64,000 nt of DNA from Dichetophora obliterata (lineage: Eukaryota; Arthropoda; Insecta; Diptera; Sciomyzidae): positions 24,360,319 to 24,424,318 of the forward strand of contig OY986439.1 of the NCBI GenBank assembly GCA_963920525.1. The letters run 5' to 3'. Shown in pieces: positions 35,375 through 47,790 of the stretch (position 1 is the first letter of the stretch; each line of letters starts with the position of its first letter). A model generated the notes under the pieces. It was not told where the DNA came from, searched no databases, and saw only the letters and a list, made by a program, of their open reading frames with translations. The position numbers and the translations under genes are program-made.

Positions 35375-36975
35375 CATGGGTCCACCTTAGTGGCAAAAAA
35401 AAGTTTTTGAAATTCTAACATCAGATTCGAAATCAGCGACTCCTTAATACTGCCAGCACATACACAAAAGTAAAAATAAAAACACATTTTTAGGATTCTT
35501 CCTAGAGTCAAGAAATTTTTTTGAAATTCTAACATCCCATTACACTGTATTACACACATTTGATGCAGTTTACAGTTCTTTAAACTTAATTTCAATAAAG
35601 ATTCTAACAGCCCAAACAAAATGAGCATAGCCAATACGTAGCGATCTGTCAAAAACGTAGTCAACGAAATGCTGTGCACAAAATAAAATTTGTGTTGATA
35701 ACGAAGATAGAGCTTTGTGCATATAATATTTTGTTAATTTTCAATAAATTAGACAGGTCAGATGGACATGTTGCATGTGTGAAAGCAAATACTGTGTTCC
35801 ATCCTACACGGAAAAATCAAAAACTTGTAGTACGAAATATAAAAAATTTTTGTTTTTTTAAATATATATTTTGAAATATCAAAATATAAAAATAGCCGCA
35901 CTTGACTTAACAAAGGGCCGCATTTGCCCACCGTTGCAAAGTTGGCATAGTATATGAGTACTTCACTTACTGTTCACAACTTTACACTAGTTCTTGTCCC
36001 TTAAAATTAAATAGAATTTTGCATTAGCAAAAATTATACATACCTCACTTAGAAGTAAATAGGAAGTTTTTAAAATTTCTAAAAGTAGACTTCTAAATTT
36101 AGCATTAAAATTATAACCTGCATCGGCAGGGCTGCTTTGTTTTTCATCTGGGTTGCTCGATACTCGCACGCATACACACACACATCAATCTCACTGTTAC
36201 GTGACAGTTCCTACAAAGTCACGCCACCCGCAAGCTGCGAAGCAACTTCGTTCCAAAATATGAATGACATTTTTTTAAAAAAAGCTTAGTTATTTGCTTC
36301 GATAGTTAAAACTTCAACTTTCGTGCCGTTTTTCTGATTTTTATGTAAGAAAAAGTCGTTGTTTCAAAAATTTCTACAATTTGAAGATATGTGAATGTTT
36401 TTGGTGTCAAAATAATTGTAATTCTTTTAAAACTGAATGAATGCCAGATTTCGATTGTAAAAATATTTCAATAAGTAGATTTGGGTTACGTGTATAGGGA
36501 CGTAATTAAAACTTGGCATGCAAAAATAGAATTAAGCATTCAGATAAAATCCGTTCAGCCTTTTTGATTTGTATTCCGGTCAAACAAACAAACACATAAG
36601 CAAACAAACAGAAAATGCGTTTAATTATATAGACGATTGTTGATACCATACTGCACTGAAAGGTTAAAAGAAAAATAAATATGTATAAAAATTTATAAAA
36701 AGGTCTACTCTAATTAAGCTTCTTTTTTGCTTCTTTCACAGAAGAAAATATATTAGTATTTTTACTCAACTACCTTTAACATCACTTTTCATTTACATTA
36801 ACTTATGGGCATTTCCAAACTGGCGTTATGTACGATTTGTACGAAAAATATTAAAAAAAAAAGAATTACAAAGTTTATTTTTAAAAGGTTTTTTATATTT
36901 GCGTAGTTATAAAGTAGCACTTTATTAAGTAAAACCAATGACAACAATCGACCCTGAGGATTTAAAAATAGAGGC
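35375..36975 (+). repeat. dispersed repeat family, right copy
   Basis: This aligns with 1250-2400 and 4770-5800 of the left copy. It lacks both the MITE at 1484 and the sequence carrying the LINE at 2490. It ends with the short frame MTTIDPEDLKIEAQI (36938) just before the RTE tail. Confidence 0.75.
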
Positions 36976-36984
36976 ACAAATATG

Positions 36985-39900
36985 TGCTTGCGTTACTTAC
37001 TTACTTACTTACTTACTTATTTGGCGCTACAACCGTATGTCGGTCTTGGCCTCATCTAAGAATTTTCGCCAGCCATTTCTGTCTTTCGCTTGTTGGCGCC
37101 AGTTGGAAATTCCAAGCTTCGTCAGGTTGTCCTCTACTTGGTCTTTCCAACGAAGATGGGGTCGTTCTCTCCTGCGTTGACCGCCGCTGGGTACCGAATC
37201 GAATGTTTTCTTCACTGGAGCATCATCTTTCATGCGCTGAACATGACCAAGCCAGCGAAGCCGCTCGATTTTAATGCGCTTGACTATGTCGATGTCAGCG
37301 TACAGCTCATACAGTTCATCATTCCACCGTATTCGGTACTCGCCATTGACGCAGATTGGTCCGTAGATCTTACGAAGAATCTTTCTCTCGAATGCTCCTA
37401 AAGTCTTTTCATCTAAACTGCTCAGCGTCCAGGTTTGTGATGCGTAAAGTAGGACGGGCATGATGAGCGATTTATAGAGCGTGATTTTCGTTCGTCGAGA
37501 GAGGGCTCTGCTTCTCAATTGCCTACTGAGCCCAAAGTAACACCTGTTGGCAAGAGTTATTCTTCGTTTGATCTCAATGCTGATGTCGTTGGTTGAATTA
37601 ATGCTGGATCCCAGGTAAACGAAGTTCTTCACAACCTCGAAGTAGGTATTGTCAACGGTAACGTGGTAACGTGGGTTCCAAGACGCTGGGACTGTTTGTT
37701 TGTTGACACTAAGTATTTCGTCTTATCTGCATTCACTGACAGACCCATTCGACTTGACTCTCTTCCTAATCTGGAAAACGCTGCACTGACTTCGCGCGTA
37801 TTATGGCCAATGATATCTATGTCATCAGCATACGCAAGCAGCATAACACTCTTGTAGAATATTGTGCCACTACGTCTCAGATCAGCAGCTCGGATGATCT
37901 TTTCCATCATTAGGTTGAAAATGTCGCACGATAAGGAATCACCTTGTCTGAAACCTCGTTTGGTAATAAATGGTGGGGAGAGGTCCTTCCCGATTTTAAC
38001 TGCGCTGCTGGTGTTGCTCCTGCAAAGTCGTATTAGTTTTGCAGGAATACCAAATTCAGACATGGTGGAGTACAGGTGCTTCCTTATTGGGCTCTCGAAG
38101 GCGGCTTTGTAGTCGACAAAAAGGTGGTGGGTGTCGACTTGTTTTTCTTGAGTCTTCTCCAAGATTTGTCGTAGAGTGAAAATCTGGTCGATGGTGAACT
38201 TTCCAGGTCTGAAGCCACACTGATAAGGTCCGATCAGTTCGTTTACAATGGGCTTCAATCTTTCACATAAAACGCTCGACAGGACCTTATATGCGATATT
38301 AAGAAGGCTTATCCCACGGTAATTGGCACAGATAGTGGGATCGCCTTTCTTGTGGATTGGGCAGAGCACACTGAGATTCCAATCGTTCGGAATGCATTCT
38401 TCCGACCGTATTCTGCATAGAAGCTCATGAATGCATTTAAGTAGAGCTTCGCCTCCGTTTTTAAACAGCTCAGCAGGTAAGCCATCAGCTCCCGCGGCTT
38501 TGTTATTTTTAAGCCGAGCTATAGCTGTCAGAACTTCATCATAGTCGGGCAGCGGAACCTCGACGCTGTCATCCGCAATTGGGGTTTCCGGAATATCATC
38601 TCTATTGGCGGGATTGTTGTCAGCGTCGCCATTTAGAAGCTTAGAGAAGTGTTCCCTCCATAACGTCAGTGTACTCTGGACATCTGTCACTAGATTCCCG
38701 TTTTCATCCTTGCAGGAAGAGGCAGGAAGAGGCAGGAAGAGTTTTAAAACCATCGGCAAGGCGTCTTATTTTTTCAAAAAATTTTCGGACCTCATTCCTG
38801 TCACCATACATCTCAATCTTCTCCTGCTCGCGCTTTTCTGCCTCTCTTTTTTCCGCCTCAAAATACGTCTCTCTTCCCTCCTCTTTTCTTTGTATCGCTC
38901 CTTAGCAGCGCGCGTTACAACCGACTGCAGGGTGGCTTTGTAGGCGGCGTCTTTCTCTGCAGTGGCGTCGCGACACTCCTGGTCGTACCACTGGTTTCGG
39001 CGAGGGCGTTGGTAGCCAATCACCTCTTCAGCAGCCGCACGCATGGAGTTGGAAATGTGTGTCCACTGCGCGCATATATCATCGATTGGAGGAGTGCTTT
39101 GAAGCAGGAGTGAGAGTCGAGTGGCGAAAGCATCGGCTGTCTGTTTCGATTGCAGCTTGTCGACGTCTAGCTTTCTCTGTGTAGGGTTGCGTGTATTCTT
39201 AGCTGCGCATAGACGTGTACGGATCTTGGCTGCAACAAGATAGTGATCCGAGTCAATGTTTGCACCACGGATCGTGCGTACATTCAATACACTGGAAGAG
39301 TGCCTTCCGTCGATCAAAACGTGATCAATTTGATTTTTGGTTTTTTGCTCAGGGGACATCCAGGTGGCTTTATGAATATTGAGATGCTTGAATCTAGTGC
39401 TACTTATGACCATGTTTCGTGCTGCGGCGAAGTCAATCAGCCTCATTCCGTTATCGGAGGTGTTGTCGTAGAGGCTAAATTTTCCGACTGCTGGACCAAA
39501 AATATTTTCCTTGCCCACTTTAGCGTTGAAGTCACCAAGCACGATTTTTACGTCGTGACGAGGGCAGCGCTCGTACGCATTTTCAAGGTGCTCGTAGAAA
39601 ATTTCCTTGGTCTCATCGTCCTCGACTTCTGTCTGAGCGTGCGCACATATCAGGCTTATATTAAAAAATTTAACTATGGCAAGCCGTTCGTTCACAGGTG
39701 TGAATCGCGGGACGTAACGCCGTAGTCTCTTTCCAACTACAAATCCGAATCCAAACTCGTGCTTCTCCGCATGGTCGCTGTAGTAGATATCACAGGGTGC
39801 ATGCCCAATGCAACCCTGTCCCTTCCATCGCATTTCTTGGTTAGCAGTGATATCAGCTTTGTATGTTTCCAAGACATCAGTCTGTTGAATAGAGGCACCT

Positions 39901-40240
39901 TCCCAATTAAAGGTTTGGACATTCCAGGTACATATCCGTAAATCATTATAAGTTTTTCGTTTGCGGAAGTCGTCATCAGATTTGGGGATCAGTTTTCTTC
40001 TATTCTTATTAGTTTTCATTGAAATGGGTTTTTACGGGTGGGCTTCAAACCCGACGCACAACCTATTTTAAGCCTAGGGAGGCCTGCCGCTCAAATTAGC
40101 CGTCAAACTAACGGTTGTCAGTTTTAACGTTGCCCTGGAAACACCACGTGGAGGCGTGAGTCGACTTGAGGCGATTTCACAAAGATTATGCTGGCCTCGC
40201 CAGGTTGAGACAGTTAGACATGTTACATTGTTAGGGATCG
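36985..40240 (-). mobile_element. near full-length RTE-clade LINE
   Basis: The minus strand runs from a 5' UTR (about 40240-40020) through one endonuclease-reverse transcriptase reading frame to a very short 3' UTR and a (taag)n tail at 36985-37015, the usual RTE layout. The 60-bp motif containing caatcgaccctgaggattta occurs on both sides (36920-36975 and 40256-40310), but differences indicate that these are two diverged repeat copies rather than a target duplication. Confidence 0.88.
37027..40019 (-). pseudogene. RTE endonuclease-reverse transcriptase, three slippage frameshifts
   Basis: The N-terminal apurinic-type endonuclease starts at ATG 40019. Catalytic landmarks are TWNVQTFN near 39925, GDFNAKVG near 39525 and SDHYLVAA near 39245. 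The reverse transcriptase (38759-37630) has CANYRGISLLN near 38310, a GFRQGD block near 37950 and YADD near 37820. The C-terminal region ends at 37027. Only small lesions break it: one extra base near 38845-38865, a third copy of a 10-bp unit (gcaggaagag) at 38712-38741 where two copies would keep frame, and an 8-bp tandem duplication (ggtaacgt twice) at 37657-37672. Otherwise the protein is continuous and about the length of active RTE elements, so this copy decayed recently. Confidence 0.88.
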
Positions 40241-40252
40241 CCCCCAGTTTTT

Positions 40253-41505
40253 AAAAAGTACTATATTAAGTAAAATCAATGACACCAATCGACCCTGAGG
40301 ATTTAAAGATAGATTCATAAAACAGATTTTGGGCTTGGATTACAAAGTTTGCAAAACTCTCTGAATTAGGAAAGACGTTTTGTATACGTTTTTTAAAAGG
40401 ATTTGAAATAATTATAGTTGATTTTCCAAGTGATCAAATTTAAAACTATTCTCTGGTTTTTTTTACTAAGCTTTTTGATGTGGCGTGACGTTACGTTACT
40501 TAAATTTCCATTGTAGTTAAATGTGGTAGTTAAGTACTTATGTAATTTATTAATTAAATGAAAATTAAAATATATTGTTCTTTCATTGCCTCAAGCTTTT
40601 TTCATTATCTTTAGCCAATGCCTTCCATTTTTACTAAAATAAAAAATTTACGAAACATTTTCGAAACATTTACGAAAAAGAAAAACTAAAGTGCAGACAA
40701 TTTGATCATTTATGTATGCAGACAATTTATGTATAGATTAATCAAATTAAAATGTTTCTCTAAGATAATCTTATATATATTACGCAAATTTTTTCCGGCG
40801 TAAGGCTTTTTAAGTACAAGTCTTATCTTAATAAATTTATTATGGTTTGGTTGGTTTGGACCTGCAGATGTGCAAACTGGACTTTTTATTTCTTCAAAAT
40901 TTATATTTTTTGAGTTAAAGTTTGCGTATAATTGTTGTTAAGTTGCTTTTTATCTTCCTAATTTCAGCATATGCTTAAAAGTATGTGAGGTATTTAGCGC
41001 CACCTGTCGGCTAATAGCTATGAAACTGTTATACTGACGAATAATCTTTTATAATTTCACAGCAAAAACTATGAATTGATATATTCAATATCAAAGTGAA
41101 AATGGAATGATTTCTTGCAGTTGAAATGAGATTTCTAAACTGTTGGTCGGAAAATTTTGTAATTTTTTAAAAATTTAATAAGAAATTGGAAACTAGTAAT
41201 GAAACATTTTTGTTCAAGCATTTTTCAACTGTAAATCAGAAAATATTCTTACTCCTGTCTATTTAAAATAGATTTGGGTATAATATTAAATTAGCTAACA
41301 TTATATCGTCGTTGTGCGTGCAATACCGCGTATATTGCAAAAAGGCCAAAATTAATTTCATTTCAATTTTCATCAGTTGAAAAGCTATTCAATAGCTTAA
41401 AGTAAAACCTAGGTATGTTTGATTTTGGCGTTTTAAGTCCACACGGGCTAACTAGTATCATCAAATATTATGTGGAATTATTTTTATAAATATAATATAA
41501 CTAGC
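40253..41505 (+). repeat. mixed dispersed repeat fragments, no gene seen
   Basis: Contains a third copy of the short MTPIDPEDLKIDS frame (40279-40320), a block also present at 7560-7800 (acatttacgaaaaagaaaaa near 40660), and aattt-rich sequence. A CTCF-like core, AGGTGGCGC, reads on the minus strand near 40999-41007. No coding sequence. Confidence 0.45.
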
Positions 41506-41509
41506 TGAA

Positions 41510-42620
41510 ACCCGGCGCGTTGCTGCCACTCTCCCTATTCAAACGCCCATAAAATGTTATCAGTTAAACAGCATGTCTAAATTGAGGTAGAATACTGAAT
41601 TCCGAGACTGTGCGACCTATATCCACAAAGCCATTCGATATAACAAATTAGGGTTGTATAGGAAGTGCCACGCCCTCTTGATCACCGCTCATAGAATGTA
41701 ATCAATTAAACTGCATGTGTACATGGAGGTTGAATACCGAATTCCAAAACTGTGCGACATATATCTCCAAAACTATTTGATAGCACAAATTTAGGTTGTA
41801 TGAGAGGTGCCACTGCCCTTTTCCTTACGCCCACAAAATTTAACCAATGAAACTGCATGTGTAAATTGAGGTCGAATACTGAATTCCGAGGCTGAGTTAC
41901 CTATAACTCCAAAGCTATTCGATATCGCAAATTTGGGTTAAGTTGGAGGTGCCACGCCCCCCGACAAACTCTAAAAATTTTTATCAGTAAATCTGCATGC
42001 GTAAATTTTGGTCAAATACTGAATTCCGATGCTGTGCGACCTATAACTCCAAAGCTATTTGATAGCACAAAGTTGGGTTGTATGGGAAGTGTCACTCCCC
42101 TTTTCCCTACGCCCATAAAATGTAAGAAATGAAAGTGCATGTATAAATTTAGGTCGAATACCAATTTCTTACGCTGTCAACCTATAACTTCAAAGCAATT
42201 CGATATTGCAAATTTGGGATGTAAGGGAGATGTCAGGCCTCCCTGTCCAATGCCCATAAAAAAAAATCATTGAAACTGCATGTGTGAATTCCAAAACTGT
42301 GCGACATATATCTCCAAAACTATTCGATAGCACAAATTTAGGTTGTATGGGAGGTGCCACTGCCCTTTTCCTTACGCCCATAAAATTTAACCAATGAAAC
42401 TGCATGTGTAAATTGAGGTCAAAAACTGAATTCCAAAGCTGAATTCCTATAAATTCAAAGCTATTCGATATCACGAATTTGGGTTGTATGAGAGGTGCCC
42501 CTCCCCCTTGTCCAACTCCCATAAAATTTCATCACTGAAACGGTACGTCTAAATTGTGGTCGAATACCGAATTTCTAAGCTGTGCAACCCATAACGCTAT
42601 TCGATAACACAAATTGTTTT
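41510..42620 (+). repeat. degenerate tandem array, about 140-bp units
   Basis: About eight units are marked by cgcccataaaatg-type starts near 41550, 41689, 41828, 41960, 42110, 42248, 42374 and 42517. Each contains gaaactgcatgtgtaaatt, gaatactgaattcc, gtgcgacctataactcc and a gccacgcccc-like end. The left edge, aactagctgaaacccggcgc, resembles mini-me/Helentron-like termini of insects. Confidence 0.75.
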
Positions 42621-42639
42621 TATATTAATGGGAGGTAAA

Positions 42640-44480
42640 AGAAGGTGTGGCATTTCTTCTTAAACCATCTCGTACTGAAAGCAAAGCCACTTACAACATT
42701 TGAGCTCAATCGGACCAATAGTTTCGGAGTATTGTGATATTTCCAAAAGTAGGCGTAGATGAAGTGTGACAACGCCCGTTTTTATTAAAGTTAGTGACAG
42801 TCATCATAAGAACTTATTTACCAAATTTTAATTTAATACGACCAAAACCTTCTTAAATATAGCATTTTTATTGATTTGTGGGCGATAAAAGGGGTGTGGC
42901 ATTACTTTTTTCCAAAACCTTTGCGTAGCAGTTACGAACAAACCAGTAAAAGGAAGTATCCTATTTGGTCTAGTCGTTTTCAAGTTTTAAGCATCCGAAC
43001 AAATCACGATTCATTTTTATATGTACAGATATTGATTTGTGGGAGCTAAAAGTGGGCGTGAAAACATTTATGTATCGTGACTGCCTCTTGGAGCACCTAC
43101 ACAGAAAGTTTCAGTATAAAAATGTGTAGAACTCCGGAATTGCCATGATTTCGAAAAAGTGGGCGTATATACATTGCGACGAAAAAGTTATTTTTGTACA
43201 GTTACTGACAGTTACCATCTGAACAAAATGATAATATCTTAGTTTTTACGATCGAAACCGTCTGATATATATCCCTTATTTGGTTTGTGGTCGATACCGC
43301 AAATGTGGCTTGTATGGGAGGAACCACGCCCCCTCGTCCAAACGTTACCAAACCTCACAGGAACAATCTATCTCCTCGGCAAACGTTGTTCTGCCACAGA
43401 CCGCCTTACTGCTATACACAAAAATGTCAAGAAATGTCAAATATATTCACCATTTTCAGTACAGCTGCCGAAAGTAGCCATGTGCACTAAATAACCACAT
43501 TTTAGTCTAATACGATCAAAACCGTGCGAAATATAGCATTTTTGTTGTTTTGCAAGCGGTAAAAAGGGGTGCGGTAAAATGTTTCCCTTGAGCCATCTCG
43601 TAATCGAAACAAATCGACTGCCCAAATTTCAGCTCAATTTAGGTTAAGCCTGGCGCACTTTACTTCACTGGACGCTAACTCCCCGAAAAGTGAGTTTAAC
43701 TAAAGTAGGGCAGGCCTATTTTTAGTGCACTTGCCGAGAGTAACCATATGTACTGAATTACAAAATTTTTGTCTAATACGACCCAAACCGTTGAAATAAA
43801 ACGTTTTCATTGGTTTGTGGGCGGTAAATGGAGGGCGTGGAGACCAATTTTTAGTACAGTTGCTAACAGTAACCGTACAAACTAAGCCAACATTTTAGCT
43901 CAATCGACCCAGTAGTCAATTTTGATGGTTTCTTAAAAAGTGGGTGTGGATATATAGCGCTGACGCCCTTTTTTAGTACAATTGCCGAAAGTAACCATAC
44001 AAACTTAAGTATCATATGTTAGTCTCATACGGCCAAAACTGCATGAAATATAGAATTTTCACTGATTTGTGGGCGCAAAAGGGGGCGTGGAAACCAATTT
44101 TTCGTACAGTTACTGTCAGTAACTTCACAAACCAAAGTAACAAATTTAAGTCTTATACGACCAAAACCGTCTGAAATAAACCATTTTCATTTATTTGTGG
44201 GCGGTAAAAGGGGGCGTGGAAACCCATTTTTAGGACAGTTGTCGACAGTAACCGTACATACTAAATTACAAAATTTTAGCCATATACGACCCAAACCGAC
44301 TGAAATATAACATTTTTATTGATTTGGGGGCGGTAAAAGGGGGTGTGGCAAATTTTTTCCTCAACAATCTCGTACCTGAAACAAATCGACTGCTAAAATT
44401 TCAGGTCAATCGGTTCAGTAGTTTTGGAGTCTATAGACATCACACAGCCAGACACACATCGTTTTGCTTTATATATATAT
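42640..44480 (+). repeat. degenerate tandem array of gatttgtgggcggtaaaagg units
   Basis: Seven or more units carry tttgtgggcggtaaaaggg-type cores (42861, 43031, 43548, 43811, 44062, 44193, 44320), each followed by acagttgccgaaagtaacc-like and acgacccaaaccg-like blocks. The right edge has cagtagttttggagtctata and ttatatatatatagat, typical of mini-me-type elements. Non-coding. Confidence 0.7.
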
Positions 44481-44830
44481 AGATATTGATTTGTGGGCGT
44501 TAAAAGTGGGCGTGAAAACATTTATAAATTGTGTTCGTCTCTTGGAGCACCTAAAGAGCAAGTTTCACTGTAAAAATGTGCAGAACTCCGGAATTGCCAT
44601 GATTTCGAAAAAGTGGGCGTATTGATATAACGACCACGCCCATTTTTTGTACAGTTACCGACAGTAACCATCTGAACAAAATCCCCAAATCTTAGTTTTT
44701 TACGATTGAAACCGTGAGATATTTTTCTGTTTTTTTTGTTTGTGATCGATGGAGCAAATTTGGCTTGTATGGGAGGTACCACGCCCCCTTCTCCAATCGT
44801 TACGAAACCTCACAGGAACACTCTCAAGAT
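43010..44830 (+). repeat. direct repeat, about 355 bp, 1.46 kb apart
   Basis: 43010-43370 and 44475-44830 share long blocks, for example ctcttggagcacctacacag versus its near copy, cagaactccggaattgccat and cttgtatgggaggaaccacg. The second copy runs into an element end with a cacccacataccca minisatellite (44890-44940). Confidence 0.75.
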
Positions 44831-44944
44831 GTAGCTTTATTTTCCCTGAGAATTTCATAAAGATCGGTTCAGCGGTTTTGGAGTCTATACGTGATATAGC
44901 CACATACCCACCCACATACCCACCCACATACCCACATACCCTCT

Positions 44945-45080
44945 TTGACCCATTTAGAGTGCCCCAATCGAGTCCAAATGTATAACCGGCCCCACTTACT
45001 TTGGAGGGCCGATCCACCCAGCCAGTGGCACACCCCCTAGAACCCCCTGCATTGTTTGAAAAAAAAATTTTGTAAAATGT
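44945..45080. other. junction between repeat array and ancestral intron end
   Basis: Repeat-derived sequence gives way to intron sequence. Homology with the intact gene's intron resumes near 45080 at atgtctaatacgataagtt. Confidence 0.55.
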
Positions 45081-45181
45081 CTAATACGATAAGTTATCTT
45101 TTTGCAAAGGTTATATAAGATAAATCTTAAAACTATTTTAAATTCATTTAAAACTTATATTTCTTTTCTTTTTTCTTATAG

Positions 45182-45348
45182 ATCATTATTTTTCGAATTC
45201 CGAATCAAGATTTAGGAACTGCCTTAATCTGTATGTAAATAAAGCTGAACCATGTAATTTCTATGGTTCGCAGAATTGGTCTGACGAAGAAAAAGCAAAT
45301 GCAGCATTTTTTAATCCTCTCGGAGACGAAATCCCAGCTGCAAACTAA
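45182..45348 (+). CDS. terminal exon of the duplicated secreted cysteine-rich gene
   Basis: Paralogous to exon 3 of the gene at 9474-10611. The acceptor ttttttcttatag is identical in type, the reading frame is open to TAA at 45346-45348, and phase fits the donor at 10957 (completing a GAT codon). The two cysteines keep the 10-residue spacing (RNC...EPC). The C-terminus has diverged and carries an NWS sequon. 3' UTR similarity continues (cggtcggaca). With exon 1 and most of exon 2 of this copy missing, it could be a pseudogene remnant or an alternative last exon for the upstream gene. Preservation of frame is notable given 34 kb of inserted DNA. Confidence 0.7.
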
Positions 45349-45859
45349 CTATATTATTGACAATACGGTCGGACAAGATTTTTTTTTTTATATAAAAAAA
45401 ATCAATAGTTTCTAAATTTTAATTTAATTTTGATTGAAAACCTGTACTCAGTTTAATCAAACTTTCTAAAATTTTTTAGCAAATTATATAGTCTCAATAA
45501 GAGCCAAGAGAAATAGAAGATAATAGACAACTGAAGACAGTGTTCAAATCACAGTAAAACTGAAATCATTAAATATGTTTTGGAAAATTTCTTTAAATTG
45601 CTTTTTCGAACTTTTTAACCGAATATGTAACTGAGCTTAACTCCGTAACATAGTTCGGTTGTTATATTTGAATATTACATTAAATATTTCTTTGTTAAAG
45701 TTTTTGAATTTACTTAAATAAACGTTTAATATTTGTTTCAGTAAATAAACAACTCAAGCTTAATTTGTATTCTTCAACACGGTGCAAAAGTAAAAATAAC
45801 CTTTGCACAAGAATGCTAACCAGTGCGGGGTCAAGAAGTACTCATTACAATTTAATTCA

Positions 45860-46985
45860 AAATCCTTGGAATTGGGAATTGGTCCTCTCAATTGCTCAGG
45901 AATGAAATAGAAAAAATTCCATTACAGTAATTGTAATTGGTAATTAAACACCTCAATTCCTTGGAATGGACTTAGAAAAAATGATAAATTTCATTACAGG
46001 AATTGTAATTGGTAATTGAACATCTCCATTTTTGTCAGGAATGGAATTGGAAAAAATCGTTAATTCCGTTAAAGGAATTGTAATTGGTAAATTGAACACC
46101 TCAATTCCTTGGAGTGGAATTTAAAAAAATGTCAATTCCATTACAGGAATGGTAGTTGGTATTTGAACACTTCAATTCCTCATTAATGGAATTGAAAATA
46201 TCAGCAATTCTATTACAGGAATTGTAATTTTAAGTTAAAATTTCAATAACTTTTTCCTTAAATCAACACTACTTCTTCATTATGTATAAGAAAACTTTAT
46301 TTGATTCCCATTGTTAGTCGGTTAATGCAATATTTACAAATAAATGCATTATCGAGGATACCAATTTATTAATTTAATGCCACATTTTGAGTTAGAACAA
46401 AATATATAGCTGCTGCGCTACCTGGTTCAATCCCGTCGACTTTTTGTAAGGTGCTTGGTTTGGAACTTCCACACCCCTGTACAAAATTTCATTAATCTAC
46501 AAAGCGATGTTTTCCAATTCTATTTCTAAGGAATCGAGGTGTTCAATTACCAATTACAGTTCCTTTAATGGAATTGACTTTTTTTTTCAATTCCATTCTT
46601 GAGGAATTGAAGTGGTCAGTTACCTATTACAATTCCTGTAATGGAATTGACAATTTTTTCAAATTGCGTTCCATGGAGTTGAGGAGTTCATTTACAGATT
46701 ACAATTCCTGTAATGGAAGCATTTTGGATTTTTTTTTTAAAAACTCCATTCCAAAGAATTGAGGTCTTCAATTTACCAATTACAATTCCTGTAACGGAAT
46801 TAACGATATTTTTTCAATTCCATTCCTGACAAAAATGGAGATGTTCAATTACCAATTACAACTCCTGTAATGGAATTGACGATTTTTCCCAATTCTATTC
46901 CTGAGGAATTGGAACAATTACCAATAACAATTCATGTAATGTAATTGAGAAGTTGTTCCAATTACATTCCTGAGGAATTGACAAG
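45860..46985. mobile_element. Foldback-like element with tandem-array arms
   Basis: The left arm (45860-46235) has about five to six direct units of about 72 bp containing aggaattgtaattggtaatt, caattcctt and attccattac. The right arm (46500-46985) has about seven units of the same sequence in the opposite orientation. The central 260 bp are unrelated and carry a B-box-like ggttcaatccc. Inverted arms made of tandem repeats are the defining layout of Drosophila Foldback/Galileo-type elements. No ORF is present and no target duplication could be fixed. Confidence 0.75.
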
Positions 46986-47284
46986 TATAATATCACAAAA
47001 ATAACTATACAAATGTTTGTTGCGTATAAATCGCAGTAGGTTTGGAAAAACCGCAGTGAAGCAGTAGAACATTAAATTTTGATAAAAAGCGCAGTAGATC
47101 ACTGCAATAGCACACTGTGGGTAGGAAGTAACGATAGATTGCTTAAAAATGTCGACAAAAACTGAAAGCAGCGCTGCATTTCCTGATGATCGTAGGTGAA
47201 AAATCCGTTTGAAATGAAATCTTAGCTGCTCCTGTTTCAAAGATATTCACATTTCACATATTCCTGATGGAAATCTCATCAAAT

Positions 47285-47345
47285 CTCATCGCCTCTGTGG
47301 TGTGTTGCGCTAAAATGTGCTTGTACGGGCTCGATTCCCGCCGGC
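47285..47345 (+). mobile_element. tRNA-like SINE head fragment
   Basis: ggctcgattccc (47329) is a B-box match preceded by a gtggtgtgttgcgctaa region. Acceptor pairing is poor. Likely a SINE remnant, not a tRNA gene. Confidence 0.4.
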
Positions 47346-47759
47346 ATCACAAAGATTTCTGATGAAGCCTGTAGCAGGTCCAAAATTGCAATAAAATCAG
47401 ATAGTGATGTTTTCCTTTTTTTTCCATTTTACTATTGAAAATGTTGTTTCTTTGGAAAAAATTCACTAGAGCAATTTATTGTTCCAACCAGGGTTGCCAA
47501 CTTTTCAAAAGCCCAGGCTCGGAGCATTTTTTTAAATAATTTTTTTATGGTCTGCTTTTAATAAAATTTTTTTTTTTCTTTGGTTTTTTCATACATAGTA
47601 CATTCAGTGATTTTATTTATTAAAACATTAAAAAATTATAATGTTAACAAAAAATAAAATAAGGACCCATTTAAGAAAAATTTGGGCATAAAAAAATTCA
47701 TTTTGTATATTTTTTTACGATAAATAAACTATTTATAAGTAATGCTTACAAACAAGAAG

Positions 47760-47790
<31 letters not shown>

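Noticed and set aside
38605..39976. Plus-strand and alternative-frame open stretches over the RTE element
   Set aside because: They are antisense or shifted readings of the endonuclease-RT gene with no domain of their own.
36920..40310. 60-bp target-site duplication around the RTE element
   Set aside because: The two flanking copies differ by indels, and the right one shares features with the distant copy at 5725, so they are separate repeat copies.
41510..44945. CRISPR array
   Set aside because: Tandem units are long, diverged and lack unique spacers. The context is a eukaryotic genome.
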